Under the pieces are notes generated by a model. It was not told where the DNA came from, searched no databases, and saw only the letters and a program-made list of their open reading frames with translations. Shown piece by piece: positions 46,601-58,600 of a stretch of 64,000 nucleotides of DNA. The stretch lies in NCBI RefSeq assembly GCF_963576615.1, contig NC_088717.1:54718526-54782525 (forward strand). The letters run 5' to 3'. Every line of letters starts with the position of its first letter. The stretch's first letter is position 1. Source of the DNA: Watersipora subatra (lineage: Eukaryota; Bryozoa; Gymnolaemata; Cheilostomatida; Watersiporidae). Position numbers and translations under genes: made by a program.

Positions 46601-49600
46601 GAACACGTGAACTGCTTTCTAAACTCATCGTATTTATTTCTTATATAAAAAGTAAGTAGTTAGAAGTTATCTTGACTTTTAGTTTATGTTTCAACTTCAG
46701 TCCCAGTATTTTAAGCCAGAGAATACACACAAGTAGTACAGGCTTAGTTTGGATTAATTGGGTTTGGTGTGAGAAGAAAGTCACATGTTTTTAATTAAGT
46801 AAGTCATGCGTGTTCATGTAATGATACGTTGTTTATTCGTACTTGTATTAATATTCGAATAACTACTGAATATTCCTACTTGTGATTAACTGGGTTTGTT
46901 GTGAGAAGAAAGTTGTGTGTATGTCAATTTACAGACACAGACCTGACAGCTAGTGACAGTGAAGTAAATTCTACTCGACAAGGATAGACAACTCTCAACT
47001 CAAGAGCGAGTTCACGCAAACTCGATGAGTTGATGAGCAGACTCGTGGGTGAGCTGACAAACAGACTCGAGGGCGAGCTGATAAACAGACTCGTGGGTGA
47101 GCCGATAAGCAGACTCGTGGGTGAGCCGATAAACAGACTCGATGGTGAGCCGATAAACAGACTCGTGGATGAGCCGATAAACAGACTCGTGGGTGAGCCG
47201 ATAAACAGACTCGATGGTGAGCCGATAAATAGACTCGATGGTGAGCCAATAAACAGACTCGAGAGTGAGCCGATAAACAGACTCGTGGGTGAGCCGATAA
47301 GCAGACTCGTGGGTGAGCCGATAAACAGACTCGATGGTGAGCCGATAAACAGACTCGAGGGTGAGCCGATAAACAGACTCGACGGTGTCTTTTCTCAACT
47401 ATTACACCCTAGCAAGCCAAGAGCAATAATTCTTGATGTTCGGTCAATAGCACTTATAGTGAATGCAGCTATGATACGCTGGCTAATATCACAATGCTAA
47501 AGTCAGAAACAGTGACAAGAATTTTATACCCTATTTGCTTTTGAAAATCAAGCAGAGCTTATTGTAAAGAATGCAGTATCTTTATTGGTGTTATATCTCT
47601 CAGTACCACGCAGTAACACACCAGCAATGATGAAGCTGACAGGTTATATAGCAATCCCAAGGACAAGTCTACAATTGATTGGCTGCACGGTAATTAGGTC
47701 AGCCAATTCCACAATAACATATTTCGAATACAAAAACGATAACATTTGTCACTAACTAATCACGCAATACGAGTATTAATAATTTTTTTAGTGTTTGTAT
47801 AGTAGCATGCAAATCTTAGAACAATATGGTAATAAATGGTTAAAATAAAAAAATTGCTAGTATAACCCATACATATACTTTACAGTGGACAAGTGTTAAG
47901 CGTGTGCCTTATAAATGACTATTCAAATTTGTCTGAATTGCGACGAACGTAATATAGATCCATTGAGTCAGCAATTTGAAGCTGCCGGATTATAAGCTTA
48001 GAAAAGACATCATCAAAACTCTTACACATGCTGACTGTCTATAAATACGGGTACACACTGATTGACAGTTCATTCGCTTTTACAAGCATGAAGCACTCGT
48101 GTACTTTTTGCGATTTTTCTTGCAACAAAGAGCGTGACCTAAAGAGGCACGCTCGTGTACACAGACACCGCTGCTCCTCCTGTGACGAGGTGTTCACCAC
48201 CCAGCCTCTCCTGCAAGTGCACGTCTCTGCTGAGCACCGAAGAACACAGTCTACCCAGACTGAACCCCAGAGACCGAGAGTGTGTTCACCCCGTCGCCAA
48301 CACCATCACCGAGGGCAACGCTACACGAGGCCACGGCAAGACTGACGGCCGTACTGGAGGCCAGCCCGTGACGCTTGCCCTACTCCACGGCATGAAGTGG
48401 AGTCCAAGATCGTTTGCCCATCGATAGACCCTATCGGGGATGACAGTGACCCTCTCGGGCTACTGGACTCACCAGTCAAAATCGATTTCTGAGTGCCAGT
48501 TGCCCCACCAACCACCTCGGCTCTTTTCAGGGCTATCATTTCCATTTTAAGTGTTTTGTTCTGCGACGACAATGGTGGAAACTCAGTGTCGTACTTATCA
48601 TCCACTTTTTTTATTACAACAGGTCTGCCAGCTCGTGACAAGTCTGACAACTAGTGACAGACTTGACAGGCCTGACAGCTAATAACAGGTTTAACAGCTA
48701 CATAGTAGGTATAACAGCTATGTAGTAGTGTCTAGTTGTACAATATAACAGCTGGTGTATAACAGCCAATCGTACTGACTGACAGCTAGGTACAGGTACA
48801 GCTATGAAAACAGATGTATACGGTATAGACACACTAATTTGTTTAGGTCTTTTTAAAATCACTGTTCAGGCAGGTTGACCACTCTGTACTGACACAACGC
48901 CAAGTCGAAGCTTCTACTCGCATGTCTCTGGCAGAAGTAACCATATTAACATTTTACAATTGACCATTACTTGATTAAATTAAACCATATGATTAGATGT
49001 TAATCATATCAATCGACGTTAACCATATGATTAGATGTTAACTATATCATTAGAAATTAACCATATGATTAGATGTTAACTATATCATTAGAAATTAACC
49101 ATATAATTAGATGTTAACCATATCAATATAAGTTGACTATATGACTAGCTGTTAATCATATCGATAGCAGTTAACCAGATGATTAGATGTTAACCATATC
49201 AATCGATGTTCACCATATGATTAGATGTTAACTATATCAATAAAAGTTAACTATATGACTAGATGTTAACCATATCAAGAGAAGTTAACCATATGATTAG
49301 ATATTAACCATATCAATAGAAGTTAACCATATGATTAGATGTTTACTATATCAATAGAAGTTAACCATATGATTAGATGTTAACCATGTCAATAGAAGTT
49401 AACCATATGATTAGATGTTAACCATGTCAATAGAAGTTAACCATATAATTAGATGTTGAAAATAAGTAGGTCCACTAAACTACATACAACTTAAATTAAA
49501 AATAATTTTTGCTACCTTCACAGTCAGCCTTGGCTCCCTCCAAAACTGATTCTGACAAATCTGAGGCTACAAAAGTGCTATTAGGAAATAAGGTAGCCAT

Positions 49601-49656
49601 AGCCTTTGTTGGGGCAGCAGCCCCGCATCCCAATTCCAGCACCTGCAGGCCAGCCT
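43632..49656 (-). CDS. SAM-dependent methyltransferase, Rv2258c-like, last three exons
   Basis: The minus-strand exons 49516-49656, 46091-46309 and 43632-43822 join in phase 1 at GT-AG sites and end in TAA. The first visible exon has the SAM-binding motif I, VLELGCGAAAP, and the acidic strand-2 end VASDLSES. The second continues with EGLSNVTCRTLDACNIP and FDLVMLFDVYHDVPQP (post-motif I, motif II region), then LLKSGGQFFMNEIDVHE. The third has LYYTISTMYCLPTCINTPGG, EGLGACGGKELYERRL and a final strand. This order is typical of the class I methyltransferases whose N-terminus is a winged helix (bacterial Rv2258c and animal relatives). The winged-helix exons should lie above 49656 but were not recognised, so the gene is partial here. 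Intron 49515-46310 is 3.2 kb and carries two minisatellites and a zinc-finger ORF. The substrate is unknown. Confidence 0.83.
44530..44700 (-). mobile_element. tRNA-derived SINE-like sequence
   Basis: Read on the minus strand, 44692-44623 gives TAGCTTAATCGTTAGG (box A-like) and TGAGATCAAATCC (box B-like) at tRNA spacing, followed by an unrelated AT-rich tail. It lies in the methyltransferase intron. Confidence 0.5.
44880..45150 (-). mobile_element. Second SINE-like sequence
   Basis: The minus strand has a good box B (GAGTTCGAATTTC, 45018-45006) and a weaker box A upstream. The adjacent 'acccgagcaacgccgagc' is a phrase I associate with SINE bodies. The family is not identified. Confidence 0.4.
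45660..45822 (-). mobile_element. Fragment of the piggyBac-like MITE
   Basis: Read inverted, it matches the left part of 26124-26763 (CCCTTTGAACCCTG end; 'atgctcataatcaaatgata' inside). The other end is lost. Confidence 0.6.
47025..47384. repeat. 24-bp minisatellite, about 15 copies
   Basis: The unit is gagccgataaacagactcga plus tggt. Being a multiple of three it is open in several frames on both strands; I do not read it as coding. It lies in a methyltransferase intron. Confidence 0.92.
48040..48047 (+). promoter_or_regulatory. TATA box upstream of the zinc-finger ORF
   Basis: TATAAATA lies 40 bases before the ATG at 48088, with a TCATTC initiator-like sequence between. The spacing fits a core promoter. 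Confidence 0.4.
48088..48492 (+). CDS. Two-finger C2H2 ORF interrupted by one in-frame TGA
   Basis: The ATG at 48088 starts MKHSCTFCDFSCNKERDLKR, giving finger 1 (C-x2-C-x12-H-x3-H). Finger 2 follows at once: C-S-S-C ... H-V-S-A-E-H (C-x2-C-x12-H-x4-H). A basic Arg/His-rich stretch then leads to TGA at 48343-48345. The same frame stays open for 48 more codons, ending DSPVKIDF and TGA at 48490-48492. The region is clearly more GC-rich than its surroundings and intronless. Paired N-terminal fingers before a basic region occur in some LINE ORFs (R2/NeSL type), so an incoming retroelement fragment is possible; no reverse transcriptase follows. The reverse strand (48321-48650) is open as well, but the fingers favour +. 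Pseudogene, transposon relic or readthrough gene: undecided. Confidence 0.5.
48983..49456. repeat. 38-bp minisatellite of two related half-units
   Basis: About 12 units of accatatgattagatgttaa plus ccatatcaatagaagtta. The two halves are alike, so the 38-bp unit arose from a 19-bp one. Confidence 0.88.
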
Positions 49657-50662
49657 CTACAAATCAGTGGATTAATGTAGGCCTACATATTCAGAGTATA
49701 AATATTACACATGTACGGCATTTCAGAATGGAGGTTTGACAACTCCACATAAAACTCAACAAACGCTCACGTATTCTACAGAATAGAGTGTCTATCCATT
49801 TACAAAAGAGATCGCAAAAGTTTGCTATTGTTAGTGAAGATTGAATTTGGAAACAAAGCACTGCTCTTTCTTCTCTAATTGTATCATTTTTGCATTACCA
49901 TAGTTACATTATTCAGTATTGCTATTGTTAATATTACTTCATGCAATGATTTGCCTGCATAAATCACTGCATGGAAACATAGCTGCGATATAAAATTTGA
50001 CAATAGTTGGTAAATTATGCTAGAAGATGAGTGGCTTCAAACCAGTATTTTCATTGGCTCTTTCGCAAACTAGCCGATAATTAACAGACAAAATACATAT
50101 CTATGTGATCTTGTTGCTGTCTGTCTAATTATCCATTATCACTTCCTTTGCAAAATTCTGAAGATCTCTTACGCTAGGTTTATATTACGCGATCATGAGA
50201 GATTATAAAACTATAATTATATAAAGTTATCTCTTGTGTAATCACAAGAGATAACTTTATAAGTCCCATTCTTTTATCATGCCCGATTCATCGGCCGGCT
50301 AACAAACAAGGAGTTAATGACTTTGTTGAAGAACTTAAAATCCTTTTCAGTGCAAACAGTTTTAAAATAATATAAATTAAAAAAATGGGTAATATTGGAA
50401 AACGTACTACGATCTTTGATTGACCAATTGCCTGCACAAAATACTTCTAGCAGTCGCTACAAATTTTAATTTAATTTTAATTGTATATAAAACATTTTAG
50501 ATCATTGTTTTCGGTAAATTATGTTTAAAATCCTATTTTAAACACCGTTGTTCAATTTATATCAGGAACTTGAAGCACTTCTGTACTAGATTTTCAACCA
50601 TATAAGCGTTTACGATACTTTCTTTGAGCAAAATATAAAAATACTAATAACAATTTACACTA
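49657..50662. other. Stretch without a supported gene
   Basis: AT-rich. The upstream exons of the methyltransferase should be in or beyond this stretch. A short inverted repeat around 'taaagttatctcttgtg' lies at 50222-50262. Confidence 0.4.
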
Positions 50663-50930
50663 CAAATAATACTGGTACCGCGATAGTAGTAATAATACTG
50701 GTACCGCGATAGTAGTAATAATACTGGTACCGCGATAGTAGTAATAATACTGGTACCGCGATAGTAGTAATAATACTGGTACCGCGATAGTAGTAATAAT
50801 ACTGGTACCGCGATAGTAGTAATAATACTGGTACCGCGATAGTAGTAATAATACTGGTACCGCGATAGTAGTAATAATACTGGTACCGCGATAGTAGTAA
50901 TAATACTGGTACCGCGATAGTAGTAATAAA
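50663..50930. repeat. 26-bp tandem array, 10 identical copies
   Basis: The unit is aataatactggtaccgcgat plus agtagt, each with a GGTACC palindrome. Copies show no differences, so the array is young. Long reverse ORFs here are artefacts. Confidence 0.95.
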
Positions 50931-51177
50931 AAATTCAGCAAGGAAATCATGACTCTCACTCGACATGGGCCAATTCTCATTGGTCAATATATTGTTCAAT
51001 ATGATGCACTGCACTGTTTAGTAGCTTTGTTGTGCACAGCCACAGAAGTTATCTCACTGGGAGCCGGTGATGCTTTTCTATATTAAGATATCAAGGCACC
51101 TAGATTTATGTAAAAGAACGTCGGAGAGGCAGCTAGATGTGCATAAGAGAATATCAAGGCATCTAGGTTTGTAAGTA

Positions 51178-53104
51178 CAGTGCACCCTCGAGATACGATT
51201 ACCCTGATATACGATTTTTTCACCTTACGAAGTCAAATATTGTGATATCTTCACCTCGCTATACGAGTTTTATTTCACCATACGAATTTAAAAAAAGTTT
51301 CGCCCGAGTTAGAATTTGGCCGTCGGTGTGCTCATAACACACGTCGAAATAAAAAAGACACCGAAATATAGTTTGCCGAAAACATTTTTAGAATGGTTAG
51401 AAGAGACACGATGATTGACTTCTCTCATGTCCGCGTGGAAAATTTCGTGTAAAATACACAAGCGAGAGCAAATATTCCTTTGTAGCGTTATTATAGCTTT
51501 TACTATAAACTTTTAAGTCAGCATACGTATATAACGACAACTATCTACATTTAATTCGTTATCTATGGAATCTGAGACCGATACAAACGTTACAAAACGA
51601 AGGAAAAATGATTTCTATGTCAACAAAGTTGGATGTCGTAAATAAGAAGAAGGCACCCGTATTATTAACATTGTCAAGGAATATGATTGCAACCAATCAG
51701 CATTTGCAATTATTATTAAAACAAGAACTCCATTAAACCACGCACAAGAAAGAGCTTCCGACTGAAGATTTGAATGAGCTAGGTCATGCACGCGATCAGC
51801 ATTCAAAAGGAGCAACCATTTTGTAAAGGCGAGGATGTAGAAGATACAGAAAATCCCACATTCGCAGAAATGTTTCAAGTGTTTAATTTACTGATGTGGA
51901 CTGGTACATCAAAACAATGCATGTATAATATATATTATTTATCTCTTGTGTGACATGTTTTTCATATTTTATTCATTTTATTTGTTTCCTTTTGATTTTA
52001 TGTTATATTTTCTTGTTTAATCATGTCTTTGCATATGGGCTTGTTATCTTCTACGATGAATACAATTCATCGTATGTATGTATGTAACTCATATAACTAG
52101 CAACTCAAGATAGTTGACGCATCCACATTACTTTCTGAAACTTGCTAAAGCCCTGTCCCCCCATAGGGTATAAATACGTACAAACTTTGTACATATGGTT
52201 ACATTGATTCTTGTGCACATTTCATACAAGACAAACTACTGTACCACATTCTCTGGATCCTTTTACAAGCGCTAGCGATTTTCTGCATTGCACCATCAAT
52301 TTTTTCGTAGAAAAATTGGACAGGAATGGACAACTTCTTTTAGCGTGCTAAAAAATTCCAATTCATTACGTTTTAAATTTATTTTCAAGTGTACAGCACC
52401 ATAATTAGCATTGATACGTTTTTGCCTCCTCTCTGCTTTACCCGCTACATGTACCAGCTAAAGCCACGTTACTCCAAAGGCATGTACGTCCAGTATAGAA
52501 AATATAATTTTTCTTTTCGGTAGCCATTAAATGGTCAAGTGTGCGAGAGGCCGCTTTCTATAACTGCATCGCTCGGCCTTATTGATTTAGGTCGAAAAAG
52601 GTTTCAACCAGATAGGCTAAAGTTTATAGTGAAAGTGAAGATAGGAACTGCTGAAAGATAAAATTTCGTAATAAAAAGTTGAAATTCAGTAAAATAGTTC
52701 AAAATACATACTAAAACTTAGTTTTAAGTGTAGGCTTAGCAAGCTAAACTTACTTGAAGTGAATTCAAAGTTTATGTTATGCGTACCTTTTGAAGGCAAG
52801 AACTCCTTACCGTACGTACTACATTTGGTACACACATTATAATTTTGCGTTTTATTGCAGATCATAACTATTAAAATACACTAAATACAATACAGTTACT
52901 GTAGGTAACTATAATTACTAAAGTTAACATACTATTTTGTTGCTAATTGTCAATATGTACACATTTTTATAAAAAAATTGACGATTTTTACCAGGGGTGT
53001 TTGCATTGTATAATTACAATGGTCTTTATACCCCGACATACGAGTTTTTCACCATACGATGCCAACCTTGGAACGAATTAACATCGTATCTCGAGGGTGC
53101 ACTG
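51178..53104. mobile_element. Tigger/pogo-like element, copy A, complete ends
   Basis: Both ends read CAGTGCACCCTCGAGATACG inwards without mismatch and are flanked by TA (51176-51177 and 53105-53106). From the ATG at 51565 a decayed frame gives MESETDTNVTKRRKND and, after stops and shifts, IVKEY...NQSAFA..IKTRTP, which resembles the first HTH of Tigger/CENP-B transposases. The catalytic region is absent. It sits within a 30-bp minisatellite: divergent units lie before it (51085-51177) and regular ones after it. Confidence 0.82.
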
Positions 53105-53110
53105 TAGTAA

Positions 53111-53672
53111 GATATCAAAACACCTAGCTTTGTGTAAGAAAATATCAAGGCACCTAGCTTTGTGTAAGAAAATATCAAGGCACCTAGCTTTGTGTAAGAA
53201 AATATCAAGGCGCCTAGCTTTGTGTAAGAAAATATCAAGGCACCTAGCTTTGTGTAAGAAAATATCAAGGCACCTAGCTTTGTGTAAGAAAATATCAAAA
53301 CACCTAGCTTTGTGTAAGAAAATATTAAGGCACCTAGCTTTGTGTAAGAAAATATCAAGGCACCTAGCTTTGTGTAAGAAAATATCAAGGCACCTAGCTT
53401 TGTGTAAGAAAATATCAAGGCACCTAGCTTTGTGTAAGAAAATATCAAGGCACCTAGCTTTGTGTAAGAAAATATCAAAACACCTAGCTTTGTGTAAGAA
53501 AATATCAAGGCACCTAGCTTTGTGTAAGAAAATATCAAGGCACCTAGCTTTGTGTAAGAAAATATCAAGGCACCTAGCTTTGTGTAAGAAAATATCAAGG
53601 CACCTAGCTTTGTGTAAGAAAATATCAAAACACCTAGCTTTGTGTAAGAAAATATCAAGGCACCTAGCTTTG
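53111..53672. repeat. 30-bp minisatellite, about 19 copies
   Basis: The unit is atatcaaggcacctagcttt plus gtgtaagaaa. A variant with 'caaaacacc' recurs at 53116, 53296, 53476 and 53626, spaced 180, 180 and 150 bases, which hints at a six-unit higher-order block. Long ORFs on both strands are artefacts of the 30-bp unit. Confidence 0.95.
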
Positions 53673-55641
53673 CAAGGAGGTGCTCGTCTTCTAGGATCAA
53701 TTTGCAATTCTCCGCCTTTTGCCATCTTACAGCTCTCTTTCGTAAGAATTCGTGAAGGTCATCATAGGCATCAACTTCTGTTCCTGAAGTACCAAAAGAA
53801 TTCGATGCTGAGCAATTTTAGTTAAAAAAACATAAGTAAAGCTTACAGTTAACCAGACAAATTTATAAATAAAAATCAAACCAACCAAAAGCATCAGTAA
53901 AACGTGGTGCACCCCAAAACAAAACAAACACAAAGCACAGTACAGTGTACCCTCAGGATACGATCAATATACGATTTTATACGATACCCTGATATACGAT
54001 TTTTTTCACTTTACGAAGTTGAACGTTGTGAGATCTTCACCTCACTATACGAATTTTATTTCACCGTACGATTTTGAGAAAAGTTTCAACCGAGTTAAAA
54101 TTTCGCGGTCGGTGTGCTCATAACGCACGTCGAAATAACAAAGACGCCGAAATACGGTTCGTCGAAAACATTTTAGAACGCTTAGAAGATACACGATGAC
54201 CGACTTCTCTCAGGTCAGCATTCCGCGTGAGAATTTCGTGTAAAATACACAAGCGGGAGGAAATATTCACTTTTAGCGTTATACTCTCTTTTACTATAAA
54301 CTTTTAATAAGCATACAAATATAACTATAGGTATCCATATTTAATTCGTTAGCTATGGAATCTGAGACCGATACTAATGTTACAAAACGAAGGAAAAATG
54401 ATTTCCATGTCAACATAGTTGGAGGTCATAAGAAGAAAGCGCCCGTATTGTTAATATTGTCAAGGAATATGGTCGCAACCAATCAACATTTGCAGTTATG
54501 ATTAAAACAAGAACTCCATTAAAGCAAGCACAAGGAGGAGCTTACGACTGACGATTTGAAGGAGTTGGAAGGCCATGCACGCGATCAGCATTCAAGACGA
54601 GCAACCTTTTAGTATGGGCGAGGGCCGAGAAAGTAGGAGATACAGAAAAAACCTATATCGGCAGAAATATTTCAAGAGTTTAATTTACTGATGTGGACTG
54701 GTACATAAAAACAATACGTGTGTAATGTGTATGATATCATTATTTATCTTCTTTGTGTGGCATGTTTTTCATGTTTTATTCATTTTATGTTTTATTTATT
54801 TCATTTTGATTTTATGTTTTATTTTCTTGTTTAACCATGTCTTTGCAGTCGGGCCTGTTCTCTACTACGTAAATACAATTCATTGTATGTATGTAACTCA
54901 TATATAACTAGCTACTCAAGATAGTTGACGCATCCACATTACTTTCTGTAATTTGTTAAAGCCCTGTCCTCTAGGGTATAAATACGTACAAACTTTGTAT
55001 GTATGGTTACATTGATTCTTGTGCACATGTCATACAAGACAAACTACTGTACCACCTTCTCTGGATCCTTTTACAAGCGTTAGCTAGCTAGAAATTTCTG
55101 CATTGCACCAGCAATTTTTTCTTTCAAACGAGTAGAAAAATTAGACAGGAATGGACAACTTCTTTTAGTCTGCTAAAAAAATTCCAGTTCATTACGTATT
55201 AAATTTATTTTCAAGTGTACAGCAACATAATTAGCATTGATACCTTTTTTCCTCTCTGCTTTGCTCGCTACATGTACCAGCTAAAGCCACGTTACTCCAA
55301 AGGTATGTACGTCCTGTATAGTAAATAAAATTTCATCTTTCTTTCCAGTAGCCATTAAGTGGTCAAGTGTGTGAGAGGCCGCTTTTGATAACTGCATCGC
55401 TCGGCCTTTCTTATTGAATTAGATTGAAAAAGGTTTCAACCAGACACGCTAAATTTTATAGTGAAAATGAAGATACGAACTGCTGAAGGATAAAATTTCG
55501 TGATAAAAAGAGGAAATTCAGTAAAATAGTTCAAAATACATTCTAAAACTTAGTTTTAAGTGTGGGTTTAGCAAGCTAAACTTACTTGAAGTGAAATCAA
55601 AGTTTATGTCATGCGTACCTTTTGAAGGTAATAACTCCTTA

Positions 55642-58600
55642 TAGTGGAAAAGCGGCCTACCATAAAGTGCTCAAAAAGGTGATTTATTTTATATTAGGAT
55701 GGACAATATGCTGAAATAATGTTATAGACCGGAATTTTATACTGATTCTGAATATCTAGTTTCTACACCTCTAAACTAGCCACCAAACTAATTATGATAT
55801 ATTACGTGATACAATAAATTAATAATATAATTTTTATAATTTACAAGTTCGACCAGTACAAAGTGGGACTGTGATACAACAAACTTAGATCAAAATTTGT
55901 AGCTGATTTCAAATATCATATAATGAGATTTCAAAAATGCATGAAGTTGAATTTATATTACATAATAACACTATTATGTAAGTTATATGCGTAACTTGAA
56001 GTATGTATTAAATATGATTGTGAATACCACCCAATTCCATTTGTTTTTGGACCAGACTTTGAAACTTGTTCTGAGTATATAATTGACAATTCTCTCAACT
56101 GGCCACAACATTTTTATAATGTATTTTGTAATGTAATACATGAATTTAATGATATAATTTCAAATTTTGCCAGTTTATCATTTGGGGAAAGCAAAGAGGT
56201 TGCAACTCATCAATAAAAATCAGAATTTGTAGTATATTTCAGATGTAATATCCATATCTTTCCAAGTTGCATAGATTTGAACTTAAGCGCGATATTATAT
56301 AATATAATGGATTACATAATTTGTATGTCTGTCGGTCTGATGTAGCACCGTGACTGTGTGTTATCTCCTACACATCTACAAGAAGGACAAATGAATCAAA
56401 AACTGTCACAGCTGTTTAAAGATTTGACTAAGATGTAGAATCTTTTTTTTTCTGTCTGGTATCAAAGAAAGGTATCATGGGTGGATTCTGCAAACTTTTC
56501 AAGACATAAAATGATACTTGATGTATAATAACCTACTTTCGCCAGCATTCTCATTAGAATCTGTATTCTCTTCTTCAGCACCAGTTTTGTTTCTACAGTC
56601 CTTGCACTGACACACATCTGCACATTTGAGTTCAGCCTTCTGGCACTGGCATCTATTGGATGAACATCCTGTCTTGCATCGACAAAACATGTCTTTCATC
56701 ACATCAGAAGGCGCTGGGTTCTTTGTGATCCATGTGATTTTGAGATTGCCATTAGACAAATTCCAGCCATTATTAGTGGGTAGGGGAGGATCAATTGTTG
56801 GCTGCGCAGCTCTACGCCATATGGCTGCTTGGTAACCAGCTCTCATTACATGCAGCCTCAGTTCATTTTGGGTTGAAGGAAGGTTAGCTTGAGAAATCCT
56901 TGAGGGAGAGCAATAAACCAAATATCTTGCTTTATTGGCCTTTTCAGTTGTGTCAATATTATAAAGCCTGCATATGAGTTTCTCTATAGAGTGCTGAGTA
57001 CCATCATCTATCTCAAACTCCAAGCCCAAAGAGCTTAATACATTGATGAACTCAGGGTTCTGCTTGAGCAAATTCCAAAAGAATTTCTGTCCCTTTGAAT
57101 GAAATGCGCTGATACTATCACAACCGCTGAGTGCATGTAGACCCAGAAGTGCTTGGCAGTAGGGCGGTGTTCGAATACCTGATACATTTCCAATGTGTAT
57201 GTATCGCATTCGTTCTTTCTTTCTACAGAAGTAGTATAATTGATCTGATGGAAGCTCATGTACCAAAGATATACAAATCATAAACACATCTGTATCTTGA
57301 CACTTTATCACCACCACACAGTCTGATCCTTTGTTTTTCTTGTTAGACTTTATATGCGCTATCATTCTTGTGTCAGCTTCCTCGTAATCTGATGCTACAC
57401 TCACTATATTTTTATTACTAGTTTTCCCATCAATTTGAAAACTGATCTTGTTGCACTTGGAAGAAAATGCTCTGTATACATCAAGATCTTGTTTGATCTG
57501 TGCACTGCTCCACTTATTACTCAAGAAAGCCACCAAAGCTTCTTTGTTAGCACCCTCTGCCAGGAAGTCTGACCATTTTGGTACCATTTGATTTGGTCCA
57601 AAAATTGCCAATTTTTGACTACTTTTCAAACCACGATGCATTCATTCTGTTGATTTGATGCTCGCTTCAGGATAGCTATCACAGACAAAATCTACCCGAG
57701 AAGAATCATATGATGTAGCGATATTGATGCTAGCCTTTTCAATAGGACACTAGCAACCATTCCAAATGTTGCTGAGGGCTTCAAAGCTTGAATCTCAGCC
57801 ATTCCATCAATGACCACAGCATCAAATTTTAGGTTTTCAAATTTTGTCTAACATGTTGGATGTGGCTCTAGCTTTTTCTCCAATGCTGTCATAAGGGTAG
57901 ACTTAATTGTCTTCATCCTCAATCCATCCGCATTTTCTAAGCTCCAGCTTACGCTGCCAAGGGAATGAGAAAGTACTTTTCTAAGATCTATGTTCCTCTG
58001 CTGGCTGATTACAAAAAGACAATCAAAGATCCGTCCTGCATACTGTAGACTTTTCTTACTAGAAGTTTTCTTAGCACTTTGACTCGAAGCAAAACCTTTC
58101 AGTTTGTTTGCCTTTATTGGCGCAATTATTTCTAGTTCTTGAGTTGTCATCCGTTTGGTGACAAAATAGTGAAACTGCTTTTCTCCGATCTGTCTTGCAT
58201 TTTGTAAATCATAGGCAATGTCAATTCAAGCCTCCACTGACAATAAAGACAAAGTTTTTACCTTTGTGTTTGAATAGGTTGATTCGAGCTGATATGATTT
58301 CTTTGATGAGACATATTGTGTCTTCATCAGCTTTCCATGCTGATTCTGACAAGCCATGCTTGTCTGAGCTAGTGGAGTCCAATTCTAGAAGCTTCTTTAT
58401 TTTTGTGTGCACAGCTGTCCTTTGTGGATGAGTGGATGAGCCATGGTCCATCTCTGTGAGGCAGATTGGGTTTTTGTGAATCCAATGAGACCTCCCTGCG
58501 ATTTAGAATCACGATTGACGGTCTGTTCCATTGCCATATCACAGGCAACGCTGGAGAATGGGTGGTGATGCTCATATTAAAAGGCAGAATAACCACGGTG

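Noticed and set aside
46995..47500. ORFs over the 24-bp array (both strands)
   Set aside because: Tandem repeat artefact inside a methyltransferase intron; no start context or domain.
48321..48650. 109-codon minus-strand ORF opposite the zinc-finger ORF
   Set aside because: No domain; the + strand carries two proper C2H2 fingers. Kept only as a remark.
53026..53825. ORFs of 215-242 codons over the 30-bp array
   Set aside because: Same artefact: a 30-bp unit open in several frames on both strands, with no domain.
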